From Tipula vernalis (lineage: Eukaryota; Arthropoda; Insecta; Diptera; Tipulidae), in the NCBI GenBank assembly GCA_958295665.1, contig OY282558.1, forward strand, positions 46,934,389-46,998,388: DNA of 64,000 nucleotides, given 5' to 3'. The notes under the pieces were generated by a model. That model was not told the origin of the DNA. It did not search any database and saw only the letters and a list, made by a program, of their open reading frames with translations. Made by a program: the position numbers and the translations under genes. Of this stretch, positions 42,400-55,479 are shown in pieces. Numbering within the stretch: the stretch's first letter is position 1; each line of letters begins with the position of its first letter.

Positions 42400-45300
42400 A
42401 TTTGGTAGGCTTGACGATATTTTGTCTTCGTAACTACAAATTGGTCTAAAGAATAATTGGAGAATTTGGTTGCAAAGTAAGCGATATGAGAATAGAGGAA
42501 AGAATAGTTTTCCTTTAGTCTCTGCTCTCCTCAAAAATAAGTAAAAATAAAACAGGTTTTTGAATAAGTTGGATGGCCCGTGAACCTACCTGATCGGTAT
42601 TGGTGACATACTTTTGTGAGGTAGCATACTTTGAATTTGGAGATTTAATAGGTTGACGCTATCATTTTTCGGGACAAGTCCCCTGATTTTTCTTGTAATT
42701 TTTTTAAATATTTGGAAAGACGTTTAACTTTAAATTATCAACTAACATTGCCACTGGGACATAACTTTGGTGGAGCACTAACACAATCGTTTCGGGAATC
42801 AGCTGGCTCCATCACTATGGGGCAAGTTGATTTGAGAAAGTGTTCGTCGAGTCCCATTTTTATTTTCACATATCGTCACAAATGTGATTGCTTTAAAAAG
42901 GCGTTCAATTCGTCAGCTGGTATTCCCTTGGAATCATTGACAATGTGAGAGGAAATTCTCCCGCTAAAATGACAGTTATCCTGCCCAAACTATCTTCATT
43001 ACCTTTGAAGTTACGATAAACGTGTATTTCTTCAATAGTCGGCCCCGACCAGAGCTTTTCGTTATGTTGCAAATAGGTGACTCAGTTTGTGCACGATTAA
43101 GATGCAATTTTTGCAAAAAATGTTCTATTCGACCTCCGTGATGCTACAGCAAGAACAATCTGGAAAAGAGCGTCAAGAGAAAATAGACTTCTCCTTAAGA
43201 GGCTAAGTTCGGCCATATTCCAGGAGTGGTATGTTGATTTCGACGAATCGATTCAGTTGATTGATATCGTAATTCAGAGTCGATATTATTCTCTTTTGTC
43301 CGCTGAAGCGAGTCAATTACCAATTACCGACGTCCATCGATTGAACGATTGAAAATTTAATTTGAAAAATTCAAATGTAAATTTTGATTGTCTCTTCGTG
43401 CCTCGATCATTATATCCCAGGCATAGAAGAAACAATAATAATGTCTTATCCTAGTGCTTATCATCACCAAGCAACCCAAGTTGTTGACAGCCTTCTTTGT
43501 ACGTTTCACAAATAATCCCGTCCATCCTCTATAAATTATAAAATGAAGTTGGACCATGGGCTTTGTGAAGGAACACTTTCATATACGGTCGTTCTTACAT
43601 AATTGAAGAAATGCGGTCAATGTCATTTTTGGACAATTCACAGCTCTTACTTGGGCAATTTATTTTATAATAAAAAATGATGATGGTATGAAACCCCTAC
43701 GCAAAGTTTGAATCTGGTTGGATGAACGGTATGGAAACGTATAAAGAGCATACATATGCTGTTTTAAAGGTGATGTCCGTTTGAGAACAATCAAACAGAT
43801 GACCGCCTATTCTTACACCAAACAATAGTAAAAGGGATGAAATTCACGTTATCTTTCATCACAGAAAATAATCATATAGGAATAAAAATTAAAAAATCTT
43901 GCACGTACCTTCATATCGCGAAACATCGTACCATTTTTAACATACACAAATACTACTCATACACAAATATTTTCCTCCCCCCTTTTAAGAACACCTCTAG
44001 CTTTTCCATTAATAAAATACCAAGATTTCTCCTGTATTCAACAGAATGTGTAATTATATTTACGTAAAGGTAATTTATCATCTTAAAACATAAAAAAATT
44101 TGCTTCACAGAGTTTCGTGTAAAGCGCGATAGTTATTTAAAAAAAAAGACATTTGTGAGATAATTAATGATTCTGTGCTCTCCTGTGTTAATTGTAAAAT
44201 TCGAAATTGTGATGCTATGTGTGCGTAAATAATAATTAATGAAGTAAACAATTTTTCCCTACCTCAACATATTTTACCCTCAAAAGAAATACATACAAAT
44301 ATAATATGGGTGAGTACATAACGAACCATCCCTAAAAATTGTATTGGGAAGTTAATCCTTTTTAAATACTATGCCAAGGACGTACAAATATATCGAAATG
44401 AAAAAAGGTAAAAATTAAATTTATAACAAGAGGAAATGAAAGCTTTGATTTTTTAATGAGCTTTTCATGAATTTCTTCAAAATGACCCATTTATATTTGT
44501 TCAACCCTTGTCTTCGTTTAGTCGACAGCCGAACCCATTATCTATCATTATATATTTGAAAGATGTGTATGCGATAGAAATTGGTTAATTAATAAAATTT
44601 ACGTTAAGTAACGTGAAGGGACTCAAATTTCTCAAATTTAAAGTCAACTAAAGAATTGACTACCATATTGAAGTTAAAACTGAATATCAAAAAGATTTTT
44701 TGTCGTCCTTTTTTCTATTCTTGCTTTTAAAGCTCGACCGAATTAATTTTTTACTTTCCTCTTCTGTAAATATACAGAAAAGTTCTGGGTTGAATTTTTT
44801 ATTTTTTATTTTCATGTCACGTTTAACTTTTTTTTAGTATTTTGTATTCTACATAAATTGTTTCATGTTTGCCATGTATAGTGTTGCAAATTTTTCTTTT
44901 AGTACTGTGTGATACAAAATGTTTGTTAATCAAGTTTTTTAATGATATGGTAACAAGCGTAAATATTTTGTTAAATACACTAATTATTGTTTCTATATCC
45001 ATTACCCCCAGAAATCACTTCAGTTGTTAAGGCAGGTTTGGGTTGCTTTTGCTTAATAGTACAATTACATTCTAATTTTCATTAGGGTGCTTGTAATTGT
45101 TTTTTTTTATTTCAAAAACCCCAAAAGTTCCACTCAGCATAAAATAGTACTAACAATTTACTTGAAAATATGAAATAGTTCGCTTAGAGCCTGTATCGTA
45201 GAAAAACTTGTTAAGGTTAACCAATTTATCGAACCGACGTTTACCAAGTATGAAATGTATGTTAAGCCAACTGCGCTTCAAATTCGCAGCCAGTTTTACA

Positions 45301-45475
45301 GTTATTGTAATCCATCCACATTTCAATTTCACCGGCTACGATTATCCCTGAGTGCCTAATACGTATCTCAAAGAAATTTGTTTGGAGTTATAAGAGAATT
45401 TATACAAGACTTTATAGATTTTTCGAGATAAACGCTAATTTTAATATTTGCTTGTGGTGTTTGCAAATTATGTCT
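42400..45475. other. Stretch without recognised genes
   Basis: Short ORFs at 42712-42948, 43837-44067 and 45150-45332 show no family pattern. 43000-43340 is less AT-rich and could hold a very old coding relic, but I could not match it to anything. Confidence 0.4.
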
Positions 45476-45479
45476 TTGC

Positions 45480-46100
45480 TGGAGCTGACCTAGATATTCA
45501 GTTGACCATCTATTGAACTCGTTGCCAGTGAGATAACCTATTGAGATTTAAATGACACAACGATGGTTCAGGTAATACCGTAATGGGATCACCAATCAGA
45601 AAGTGAGCAGGTGTTAACGCTGACATACTTGAAGGATCTTCTGACATCTGTCAGCGTTACGGCAAAAGTATTTAGATCTTCAAGAATCATTGGTATTTTA
45701 TTGGAGCTTCCCACAATTCACCGAAACGTGGACACTTTGAATTAATTGTATTCAACCTTCGTCTATACAACATTTTAAAACTTGACGTTGGTATAATGAA
45801 TTATTGAAGAGACGCTTTAAATGATTTAATTCTGATTTATCGCCGATAAAATTGGTTGCGTTGTGACTGTATAGGGCCGTACATCGGCCCTTCTGGAGAC
45901 AAAACCGCTTAGTGTATAAACTGTTGACTTGATTGTATTCTAATTGAAGGTAGTTCGACCAAAAGTTGATGAGTGCCTTTCAGGTTTTGCTTGAAAATAT
46001 TGCTTACGCTGGAAAACAATTTTGCGACATAAATTCCCGCCATTAGTCACCCAGAACCGTTGTCTGATTTTATTTAAATACGCCTGAGGGCCACTATATA
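45480..46100 (-). pseudogene. BEL/Pao integrase fragment
   Basis: ALYSHNATNFIGDKSELNHL near 45880-45810 is the second catalytic region; the usual SDNATNF has become SHNATNF, replacing the Asp with His. FGELWEAPIKYQ near 45730 keeps the Glu region in another frame. MSALTPAHFLIGDPITVLPE near 45610-45550 is the post-core motif. The fragment ends by 45480. Confidence 0.7.
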
Positions 46101-46319
46101 GATTATGAATATATTCACTACGAACGATGCGTTATGCTCGTCGCTACCAGGCAGAAAAATTGGATCTGTGTTGTCGTATTCTAAATTTGAGTGGTGTAAC
46201 CGACCGAAGAAGTGGCGCGAAGCACTCTAAAAACGGACTTTTTGGTTTTACTATTTTTGTTAAGCATACGATTTGTTGGACATATTTCACTAACGCTGTT
46301 ATTGCTGTTATTGCTTGAT

Positions 46320-46800
46320 CGATTTCACATCTCGTAATTGGCCCTATAACTGGCTGAATTTTAGGAAGTTTTGTTTACAAAACGCAAGCTGCGAGTACTG
46401 ATACGAAGCAATTTCGAGCAATCGGAATATTTTTGAATTAAATAATTTTCTTGAATTGTGACACTTTGTGATTTTTAAGATTGTCGGTATTCAATATCTG
46501 ATTAGAGTCTAATGCGAGAAAGTTTGGGTCGCTCCACCATAGTTCCGATGAATTCAAAAGAGAAGGCACCAGGCCTCGAGACGCTATGTCGTTGTGATTA
46601 AATTCTATTCAAACATGTACCTATCTGTGGGGCGCAGTAAGTTCTTCTATCTGAGATTTGCGATGAAAGGCAAAAGTCGAATACCCGGAAGGTGATGATT
46701 TGATTTTATAAAGAGTGATTTCTGAATCTAACCAGAATGTACAACTGCGCTAACAATAATGAAGCACAAAGCTCGAGCCTGGATATAGTTACTCTTTTTA
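46320..46800 (-). pseudogene. BEL/Pao RNase H/A17 fragment
   Basis: The minus strand shows VTISRLELCASLLLAQLYIL near 46770-46730, then in changing frames IKSSPSGYSTFAFHRKSQIE and LWWSDPNFLALDS-like codons to about 46500. These follow the order of a Pao A17 region. Several frameshifts. Confidence 0.55.
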
Positions 46801-46879
46801 ATAGCAACTTTAAATTTTCCACAAAGAAATTTCGTAGTGTGGACATTATTTTCGGCGGTAGTTCTGATTTAAATACAGC

Positions 46880-47032
46880 AACCGTAGCCTACCGCCTCTC
46901 CCGTTATGGCATTTTACTGGACTCGCAAACTTCCAAATTGCCTACTTGTCCAGTAACATGCCAAAAATGGAAATGGGCCCTTCTGAAAATAGAAATGGGC
47001 CAACGAAATACTTTCAATAAGGCTAACAAATT
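46880..47032 (+). repeat. Inverted duplicate of BEL/Pao gag segment, left arm
   Basis: Pairs with 47882-48035 in inverse orientation (CCTCTCCCGTTA, ACTCGC, AAACTTCCAAATTGCC, AAAAATGGAAATG, ACTTTCAATAAGGCTAACAA). Identity is high over about 150 bp. The interval between the arms is about 850 bp. Confidence 0.8.
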
Positions 47033-47039
47033 ATGACTT

Positions 47040-47700
47040 GAGATTGAATATGCTTGGCATCCTCGATTGTTTGAGCACCGGATATAAGATCATCGACGTA
47101 GAAGTCGGTGATGAGAATTTTTTAAGCAACTGGGTGTTTGTCCATTTCATCGCTCGCCAATTTATGGAGGATTCTTATCGCAAGAAATTGATTGGAAATT
47201 GATTGGAATCATGCCACCATAATTTCTGTAAATTTCTATCTTTTTCTCTAATATTAATTTGCCTATAAGTTTTGGTAATGTCGGCGATCAGAGCAATACG
47301 ATGTTTCCAAAAGAATTCCAGTGGAATCCAATTTTACACTTTTACATTTTTACTACAATCTTTGACGCCTTAATTATCCACCCGAATGTCGTTTCTAGAA
47401 ACACGGGTACTTCTTTTAATAATTTTAGTTGTATACCAGTTATAAGCTCTGTGGAATATTACGCGCCGATAAGCAAATCGATTTTTGAGGCCATTTTCGA
47501 TTTATGAATTTAGGGTCTACTAATTCAAATGTTGTTGGAAGTCTTGATGTATCGAACTCAACTGTTATTTTTATTATATTCCTAATTTGGGCTATTGACC
47601 GGTTAATACCATTAACTGGTATAGAGACATTTTCCCGTGGCTGAGAACCAGTATCCAGTTCACGACAAGAATATTTCACTCCAGTCGAGCTCCGCACATT
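47040..47700 (-). pseudogene. BEL/Pao protease-like region and reverse transcriptase
   Basis: The ORF 47697-47440 (INRSIAQIRNIIKITVEFDT, LPTTFELVDPKF) is the DUF1758 N-terminal side. TTFGWIIKAS follows near 47370 in another frame. RT pieces are IALIADITKTYRQI near 47290 and FLAIRILHKLASDEMDKHP with DFYVDDLISGAQTIEDA near 47190-47060, the catalytic motif. The RT thumb is absent because the inverted gag copy begins at 47032. Confidence 0.7.
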
Positions 47701-48035
47701 GACTATAGCAGTTAGAATTTAGAAACATCAGGAGTATTTGGTTTAGCATTTGACGAGGATGTTGACGATGGTTCCGGTTGTTTGAAGGATTGACTATATG
47801 CGTGTGTTGCTTACGATGGCAAATTTGGCAGCGACCATATTTACAAAACTTATTTTTATAGGCACTACTTAAATAATTTATACATATTTTGTTAGCCTTA
47901 TTGAAAGTATTTTGTTGGCCCATTTCCATTTTCAAAAGGGCTCATTTCCATTTTTGGCATTTTACTGGACTAGTTGGCAATTTGGAAGTTTGCGATGCGA
48001 GTCTAGTGAAATGCCTTAACGGGAGAGGCGTGTAC
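47660..48035 (-). pseudogene. BEL/Pao gag C-terminal region
   Basis: The minus strand reads NTFNKANKICINYLSSAYKN followed by KFCKYGRCQICHRKQHTHI, matching the Pao gag zinc-finger region in which CxNCLSxxH is followed by CxxCxxxHHT. The first cysteine pair is partly lost (NYL for NCL). This is the arm in the element's own orientation. Confidence 0.65.
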
Positions 48036-48039
48036 GATA

Positions 48040-49865
48040 TTTTTCCTCTAATCAAAACAACTTTGTTGTTTGAATTTCTTAGAAATTCTGATCGATAGAG
48101 GACAAAAACGCCGCTCAATTATGAGGAGAGTGAGTTAGTTTTCATTGCTTCCTGGAAAAATTTGATTTTCGGCTTACGATAAACAGTTGTCTCCTTTTTT
48201 GTCGATATTTGTCTGTTTATCGATCGGTCGGATAATCTGTCTTATCGATCAAATTCTAGTCAACCTTTTACGCCTTTCATCTGTATATTTAACAAGTATT
48301 AACTCACAAGCCTCAATATTAGTTGTATTTCTTGATATTTGATCTAATCCGGAGATTCTGCAAATATTTTACGAATCTTCGTTTCATGAGGAATTTTTGT
48401 CATGCTACCAGATAGGTAGCTGATTATTGATTGTATAAATTTAAACGCTAGAATTTACATAGCTTTCAGTAGCATGATGCATGAATGTTTGAAAATTTTA
48501 AATATGAAATTATTACAATTTAGGATTTAAAATTTGCAATTGCAAAAATTTGCAAAAATTGAATATTTCTTATTTGAAATCCAGTGGCCTTATTCGGCGG
48601 CCATCTTATGTGTTGTATTACTTATATCGATTAGTCTAACCTTTTTCGGCTTAGAGGCTGAGACCGACCATTACTCCGGCCTACTAAGAGCTATCTAACC
48701 CCCTGTCGTAGTCTTATGTAATTAATTAATTATTAGTGGTTGGCGGTTAGATTTGAAAACGGAATAGTGGCCATTTAAGAATCTCTCTTTACATTCGATT
48801 ATTAATGCTAAATCTTAATTAAACTTTTATTGGTCTCGGTAGTTGGTTCAAAAGCAAAAACTTTTTAAAGCGTTTAAAATCCGTAGCTATAGGAATTTAC
48901 GTATCAGCAAACAAATATAATTGACATTAGGGGATGATTGACGGCGGATTATGAACATATTTTGTTGATATTCAGTTAAACAAAGCTACACTAAATATGT
49001 CACATCTGGACTTTCAAGGGTTAGTCAAATTCGCTGGAAAATAAAAAATTCAATTCTAAAATTCTTTTCATTACTAAGTAATTTAAAATATTGATCAAAA
49101 TTAAGAATTGCATTCTGGTTTTATATCATTTTTTGAAATATTCCTTTTGGCATTGGGCGGTTCCAATCTTTTTGTTAATAATTTTCCTCTTAAACCATAA
49201 TAACATTTAGCCTTTTTAACTAAAATCGCCACCACCCAAGTTATTGCCAGGAAAATTTTAAATTACCTCTGATAATACACGAGTAAAAAATTCTACTCAG
49301 GCTTTTTTACACCGTTATTCTTGTAATTCAAAAATCACGCACTGTGTCCCCAAAAGTTCGTTTTTATTGCATCTGGGCAAGTTCTGAAAGGTATCGTATG
49401 TACTCGTTTATAGAAGAAACGTTTTACTTGTTTTGAATCTTGTAACGTGATACATTAACACATTTATTTAAGTAAAGCGGAAATTTTAACGGACATTCTC
49501 CTTCCTTTCCCCACAAGAAGCCAACGTTACTATATTGACATGACAAATATTTTTGACGTACAATTTTAAAATTAGCCCAGCGGTAGGTCACTGTTACTAA
49601 CTATATCAGTTTGTAATTTTCGAATCAACTTCTGTAAAAAAATGTTTGGTAAAGCGTTTTATTCGCAGGTTGTTTGGTAATTTCAAATTTTCCTGGGATC
49701 AAAGCCTGAGATACTTTCGAGGGGGTAAATCGGAGACTAATACCTGTTTATTTAGGAGCTATTGGATTTTAATGCTTTAATAAAGCTATTTAAACCTGAA
49801 AAATTGTTTAAATTATAGTGGCTTGGAAATTTTCTTTTAGTACAAAGAGATCACCCAACCTACTT
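48040..49865. other. Non-coding AT-rich stretch
   Basis: No motif-bearing ORF on either strand. No clear repeat partner elsewhere in the window. Confidence 0.45.
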
Positions 49866-50218
49866 GTAACTCTTTGGATTTTTTTTTTTTTTTTTTTTTT
49901 TTAAATTATAAAATATTTAAAATTAAAAAAATTAAAATTAAAATTATTAATTTTAAGACTAAACTAAAACTAAAAGTTTTGAGGAGAGCGGATAGCTAAT
50001 GGATTTATGGTAATTTAAAAGCTAATCAGCTCTCCTCTAAACCAAAAATTAGACAGAAATAATGAACAAGATATAAAACAATAATTCAGAATAAACTGAA
50101 AGTTAAATATATAATAATAAAAAATATAAAAAAAAAAAAAATATAAAACAATGAAAATAAAATAATAAAATAAAATAAGATGAATAAACAAATTAAAAGA
50201 TACAGATAATATGTCGCG

Positions 50219-53143
50219 TTAAAGATAATCTTCGACCCGTTCAGCCAAATACGTCTTTAAAGTTTTCTTGAAATTGTGAACATTCACAGATCTAGTAATA
50301 ACAGTCGGTAAATGGTTATATACATATGGACCAAAGTACGATATGGATTTTCTACCAAATTCAGTTTTGATTTTATAACATTTTAAAAGATTAGAACGAC
50401 GGGTTGTATGGCTATGATTTACATACTGAAACTCAATGTTTGTTAGCGTTGACGATAACCGCAAACATTTATACATATATAGTGAAACATGAAATTGGAA
50501 TAATGCGTTTATTGGCAGGATTCCTTCAGTTACATTCTTATACAGCTCGATGGAGGGAAACAAGTGTGGAAGCCTACAGATAGCTTTGCAGCTTTTGTTT
50601 TGTAAAATTTGCAACCTTTTTATCTTTGATTTTCCAGTATGGCCAAAACAAGCAATCGCAAACTAGAATCTTGTGTGAATAAATGAAGAATAAATCATTT
50701 TTAGAATATGTTGTTGAACAAAGGAAGCAAGCTTCTTAATCAAATAAATAAACGGACTGACTTTTAAACTCAACGTATGAATGTGTTCATTCCAAGACAT
50801 ATGCTTATCAAGTAAAACTCCAAGATATTTGAGTTTATCAACTCCCTCGATAATACCATTTGAAACTTGCAAGGGTTGGAAATCACAATGAGGGAGGAAT
50901 GGGGATTGAAAGATAATAAATTTGGTTTTGTTGAGGTTTACAGATATTTTATTTACATTGAAATATTCTATAAGTACAGCAACGTCATTTTCCATGTGTG
51001 TCATGACTTGGGAGCAATCTTTGGAATTATAGAATATTGCGGTATCATCAGCAAACATTCTAATATTCCCAGCCAGAGGTAGGTGTGATATATCATTTAT
51101 GAAAATCAGAAATAGAATAGGGCCAAGTACACTACCCTGAGGGACGCCGCAATTAATAGTTAGAGTGATACTAATTACACCATCTAAAGCCACAAATTGT
51201 TTACGATTTTGAAGATAACTCATCAAAAGATTATAAGCCAAGCCCCGAAAGCCATAGCAATACAACTTATTTAGAAGTAGACGATGATCAATGCAGTCAA
51301 ACGCTTTATGCAGATCTTAAAATAGACCACATATATACTCCTGATTATCGAAAGCTCGGTAAATCAGATCAGTAATCTCAATTAAAGCGGTATCTGTGCC
51401 AGACCCCTGTCTAAAACCATATTGATGACAGTAAAAAAAATTTGAAGCGTTTAGATATTCAGTCAGGCGAGTTGCAATTAATTTTTCAAGTATTTTGTCA
51501 AACACAGACAAGACAGAAATTGGTCGGTAGTTACTAGCAGCTTTGCAGTCTCCTGATTTAAATATTGGTGTCACTTTTGCAATCTTCAAACAATCAGGAT
51601 AAATACCGGTTTCAAACACTATATTGAATAAATCCGTCAATATTTGAGAAAAGAATGCTGAGTTACGTTTTATAACAGTATTATGAATATTATCATACCC
51701 ACCACCCTTATTATTGTCTAAATTATTAATTATATTATATGTTTCCGTAACGGAGATTGGGCGCAAAAAAAATGAATTCGGGCTGTTATTGTGCAGATTG
51801 TATAATTCAGTGTTACAATTACTTGTAGAAGAGAGGCTGTTGCCAACATTTACAAAATGGTTATTGAATATATTCACAATACTGGGAAGGTCTTTGTATT
51901 CGACATCATTTTGTACAATGGAGTGGATATCCGCTTTAGTATTATGCTTTATGAATTGATTTATTTGATTCCACACTTCCTTTTGATTTAAATTATTAAA
52001 CAATTTTTTGTAATATAATTTTTTTGCATAGTATTTTTTAGATTTGATCCTTCTATTGAGCAAATCTAGTCTGTCCTTTAACGCAGAGTTGTTTGTGCTT
52101 TGTTTAAACCTTTTGAGTGTGCGATTTTTTTCTTTTATTAGATTCCAAAGATCTAGATTCATCCAGGGACAAATACTAGCATTTTTCATTTTCACCTGTA
52201 CTTGTTTAGACTTCGAAAATTTACCAACCAACTCGTTATATTTTCCAAAAATTAATTTTAGGGTTGAATCAGGGTTGTGATTGTCAAATGAGGTTGAAAA
52301 TAAAAATTCATCGAAGTATTGATTCACTTTGTCATAATTTATCGTTCTCTTTTCTAATACCATATTTATGTATTTCGGTTTAAACACGAATTTTGAAAAA
52401 ATAAAACTATGATCACTGATATCAGATTCAATTGTTGAGTTAAAAACTCGTTCTATATTAAGAAAACTGCAAATAGCATGATCCAAGATATTACCACTTA
52501 CTGGTCTGGTAGCAAATGTGTTAGTAACAATCATACCATGACTTAATAAGGTGGAATTGTACTCAGAAATTAGTTTTAATTTTTTATTAATCGGTATATT
52601 CAAATCTCCTACAATAATAAAGTCAGAATTGAAATTGTTGCTACATAGAAGTTGTTCCAAGATTCCTAAAAAATAAGTAGTATCAGAGCCAGGTGGCCTA
52701 TAGATCCCACAAACATTAATTGGATTAAGCCCCGAGAGTTGAATATAAATAAATTGGAACGGCAAGGTCCCATCGTCAGTGTTTAGGATTTTATAGCGAA
52801 TATCTTCCCTGATGAACATCGCAATTCCCCCCCCCCCCCCAGACCTGTCATCTCTACAAGAGAAGACGTTTGAGAAATTTTTAATATTAAAGGAGAATAT
52901 ATTTGAGCTTTTAATAAATGTTTCGGTTATAACTATCAAATGAATCTCAGTATGTAAATGTAAACTATCAATGAAATTTAGTAAATCGTCAAACTTACTT
53001 AGTTCATTCATACCCCAAATATTAAATTGAAGTACACACAGGCTTTTGGAAGAAAGATTCATATCAGCATGATCCAATGAGAAATCATCAATATTTGAAA
53101 AATAATTGTTAAAACATTTTGCTTTTAAAGATTTAAAAGTCAT
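50219..53143 (-). pseudogene. LINE ORF2: endonuclease-RT with two in-frame stops
   Basis: A single frame of about 975 codons from 53143. Endonuclease motifs: LQFNIWGMNELSKF, VITETFIKS, GDLNIPINKK, SDISDHSFIFSKF. RT motifs: KIAKVTPIFKSGD, YRPISVLSVFDKILEKLI, GVPQGSVLGPILFLIFINDI and the catalytic FADD near residue 695. The only breaks are a TAA at 51317-51319, just before the DLHKAFDCIDH motif A, and a stop at 50663-50665. The frame is identical on both sides of each. The clade is within the CR1/Jockey group; the C-terminal part ends ...KKTLKTYLAERVEDYL. Inactive but young-looking. Confidence 0.85.
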
Positions 53144-53439
53144 TCAATAAAAACTGATTAGAAAATCTAAAGCGATATATAAGAAAGAAAACTTTAAAAG
53201 TATGTAAAAAAAAATTTGAATACCAAAATATGAAAAGCTGAACGTGGCTATAATATAAAATGTGGAAAAAAAATCAAAAAAATCCATGCATTAAAACTAA
53301 AAATATTGATAAAAGACTGAAGGACAGAAGCAATAAATCACGATAGTGTAATATTACCTTTAAAATACAGAATCTTGATACAAACATATAGTGCAAATGT
53401 AGTTGTGTGATGTAATTGGGATGATGCTTTATTAATTGT

Positions 53440-54060
53440 AGATGTGTATTAAACCGTTTCCTGTGTAGCGGAAGCAGCAGCCGGTGGTGATTTTGGTGTC
53501 CTAATAGTGGATGAATCGTATGGATGATGAAATTTATCAAATTGATCAATTTGATTAAATGAATCAATTTGATAAATCCTTGAATCAGCTTTTTCCCATA
53601 GGTAAATAATATTGTTTTTACACCATAGATATTTGAGATTGAGTCAATTTTTAACAATTTTAGCTGCATTATATCGTCGTGACTGGAATTTCGTGAGATG
53701 GTGTAGTAAAAATATCCTCTGATTCTGAAGTGCTGTGGAATAGTCAGTTGCCAGCTCGTGAAAGAATATTGTTTTCCTTTTCCGAAAAGAATTACATAGT
53801 AACATATGTTTAAGTTCAACTGTTTTAAGTGTTAAAATAAATACGTTTTTTAATAATGAAGTTGTTTGTTTAATATGCGACATCTGTTTGGTAGATATTA
53901 AATCTTCCTTTGTTATTGTAACACCGACTAAGTTACCAATTTTCATTATTATACTCGGAATGTCTTCACAGTTTGGTGGAATGCCACATAAAATAATATT
54001 GTTCTTATTTAGCTCTTGAGTAGGACGATCTAATAGAGAGATTATTAAAATGAAAAAGCT
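53440..54060 (-). pseudogene. LINE ORF1, FP25/L1-like RNA-binding protein
   Basis: The readable frame starts near 54025 with LLDRPTQELNKNNIILCGIP and continues with IMKIGNLVGVTITKEDL (the 53946-53644 ORF) and KRKTIFFHELATDYSTALQN. A stop at 53644-53646 is followed in the same frame by LKYLWCKNNIIYLWEKADSR. This is the pattern of the RRM/C-terminal part of FP25-like ORF1 proteins (NLxIxGIP, YVWxKNGKIYVRK). It binds element RNA. The N-terminus is missing. Confidence 0.6.
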
Positions 54061-54069
54061 CTGCCTTAC

Positions 54070-55475
54070 TTATTGTCATGAAAAATAAAGCAAGCATTCA
54101 ACAATATAAGGTGGCCGTGGAGAATTGTGCTACATTTTGTGCTTATACAGTTAACTAAAAAAATACTTACAATCTGCGGTAAATATAATTTTAAGTACGT
54201 CGTTATGTTTCAGCTTACTAAATTTAGTAAATACGAAACATAAATAAAGGAATATTTTTTTGTGCAATGCAACGGTCGTACTCTCACAAACGAGTAGACG
54301 GGAACTAATGCTCCTGAAGCAGTGAAACAAAACTTTACTGGCAGATTTGGTTTAGCCCTCCGTAGTGACCTTTTCTATGGCCGAAATAACCACATCGCTG
54401 ATAAAAACATGGCCGACATGCACATGGTTGATACCCAGCGGAGTAATTTAAATTCTGGAAGAGGAAAAATTTAGTTTCGAAACTCAAATCACGTTGTGGA
54501 CAAAGCTGGAAATATAATATATCCCCTGCTGACTTTAAATTATGGGTGTTTGTCATTGTAGTTATTATATATCCTCCCCCCCCCACTCCAGTAAATCATT
54601 CTCTTCCAGTGAATTACTCAAATCCCTAAAGAATACATACTCCAAATATTACCTTTTGAATAATTAATTTTTAATTAGTTGATTGTTTCAATTTATATAG
54701 AAAATAAATTTTATCTACATATTTAAAATAATTCCCTCCAAACCCCAAACCAGGTATGTACACCAAACTATAACAGTGTATATATTTAATTTGGGGTGTG
54801 AAGCTATATTTAAATATTTAATTAAATTAAATCATGCTTTGATTAGCATTTATCAACAAATCTGATAAAATTTCCGATACAAAAAAGCAAACGATGTGAT
54901 AAATGTGTACGAGTATTTTAGAGTTTAGCTAGGTCCTTTGCTAAATAACTGAATTAATGATTTATGTTGATTTTGCTTTAGTATAAACATAGCTCGAGCA
55001 TAGGAGGTGCGGGGGAGTAAATAGATATCGAATCATTGTTCATAAAGTTTATTTTTTATTTATTCATCCAGTTTATTAAAATTTTATGTTGTTATGCTTA
55101 TGCTTAAATCTTAAGACGTTTTGTTTGCTATGTACATTGTATACAGTATCGCATTTTATTTTGAATAAAGTAAATAAAATTTGTAATGTTTATTGTTAAG
55201 TTTTTGTGCGATTAAACAATAATACGGGCTTAATAAAGTCGATGAATTGCTTGTGAATATTACATGAGCGAACAAAATAATATAAAATTAAATTGTATTT
55301 AATGTTGTGATTGTTTAACCGTGGAATTGGCAAGAGTTTGGAAGCACGAATATCACCCAAAAATGATTGTATTGGGCTGTCACTTAAATTCGTCCAAATT
55401 ATTCATTTTCATAATTTTCATGGCTGTACTCAATCGGTATAATTTTAACAGGCAAATTTTAGTGTAGGTATTTTG
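54070..55475. other. Non-coding AT-rich stretch
   Basis: No coding motif. A C run is at about 54573-54583. Nothing else recognised. Confidence 0.45.
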
Positions 55476-55479
55476 ATTG

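Larger units (their letters stand above)
45480..48035 (-). mobile_element. Rearranged BEL/Pao relic
   Basis: Minus-strand pieces in order are gag end (48035-47700), DUF1758 protease region (47700-47400), RT (47400-47040), RNase H/A17 (46800-46320) and integrase (46100-45480). Between RT and A17 sits an inverted copy of the gag piece (46880-47032). All parts are shattered by stops and frame changes, so this is an older copy, distinct from the Pao element at 26200-29830. Confidence 0.75.
49869..54060 (-). mobile_element. LINE with poly-A tail, about 4.2 kb
   Basis: On the minus strand: FP25-like ORF1 (54060 to about 53440), EN-RT ORF2 (53143-50219), 3' UTR, and a poly-A tail visible as a T run at 49869-49893. 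The 5' end is truncated within ORF1. No target duplication was identified with confidence. Confidence 0.8.

Noticed and set aside
42712..42948. 78-codon ORF as a small protein gene
   Set aside because: No recognisable domain, no neighbouring regulatory signals, and similar-sized ORFs occur by chance throughout.
54335..54600. Glycine-rich minus-strand ORF
   Set aside because: Its start comes from a C homopolymer and nothing conserved follows.
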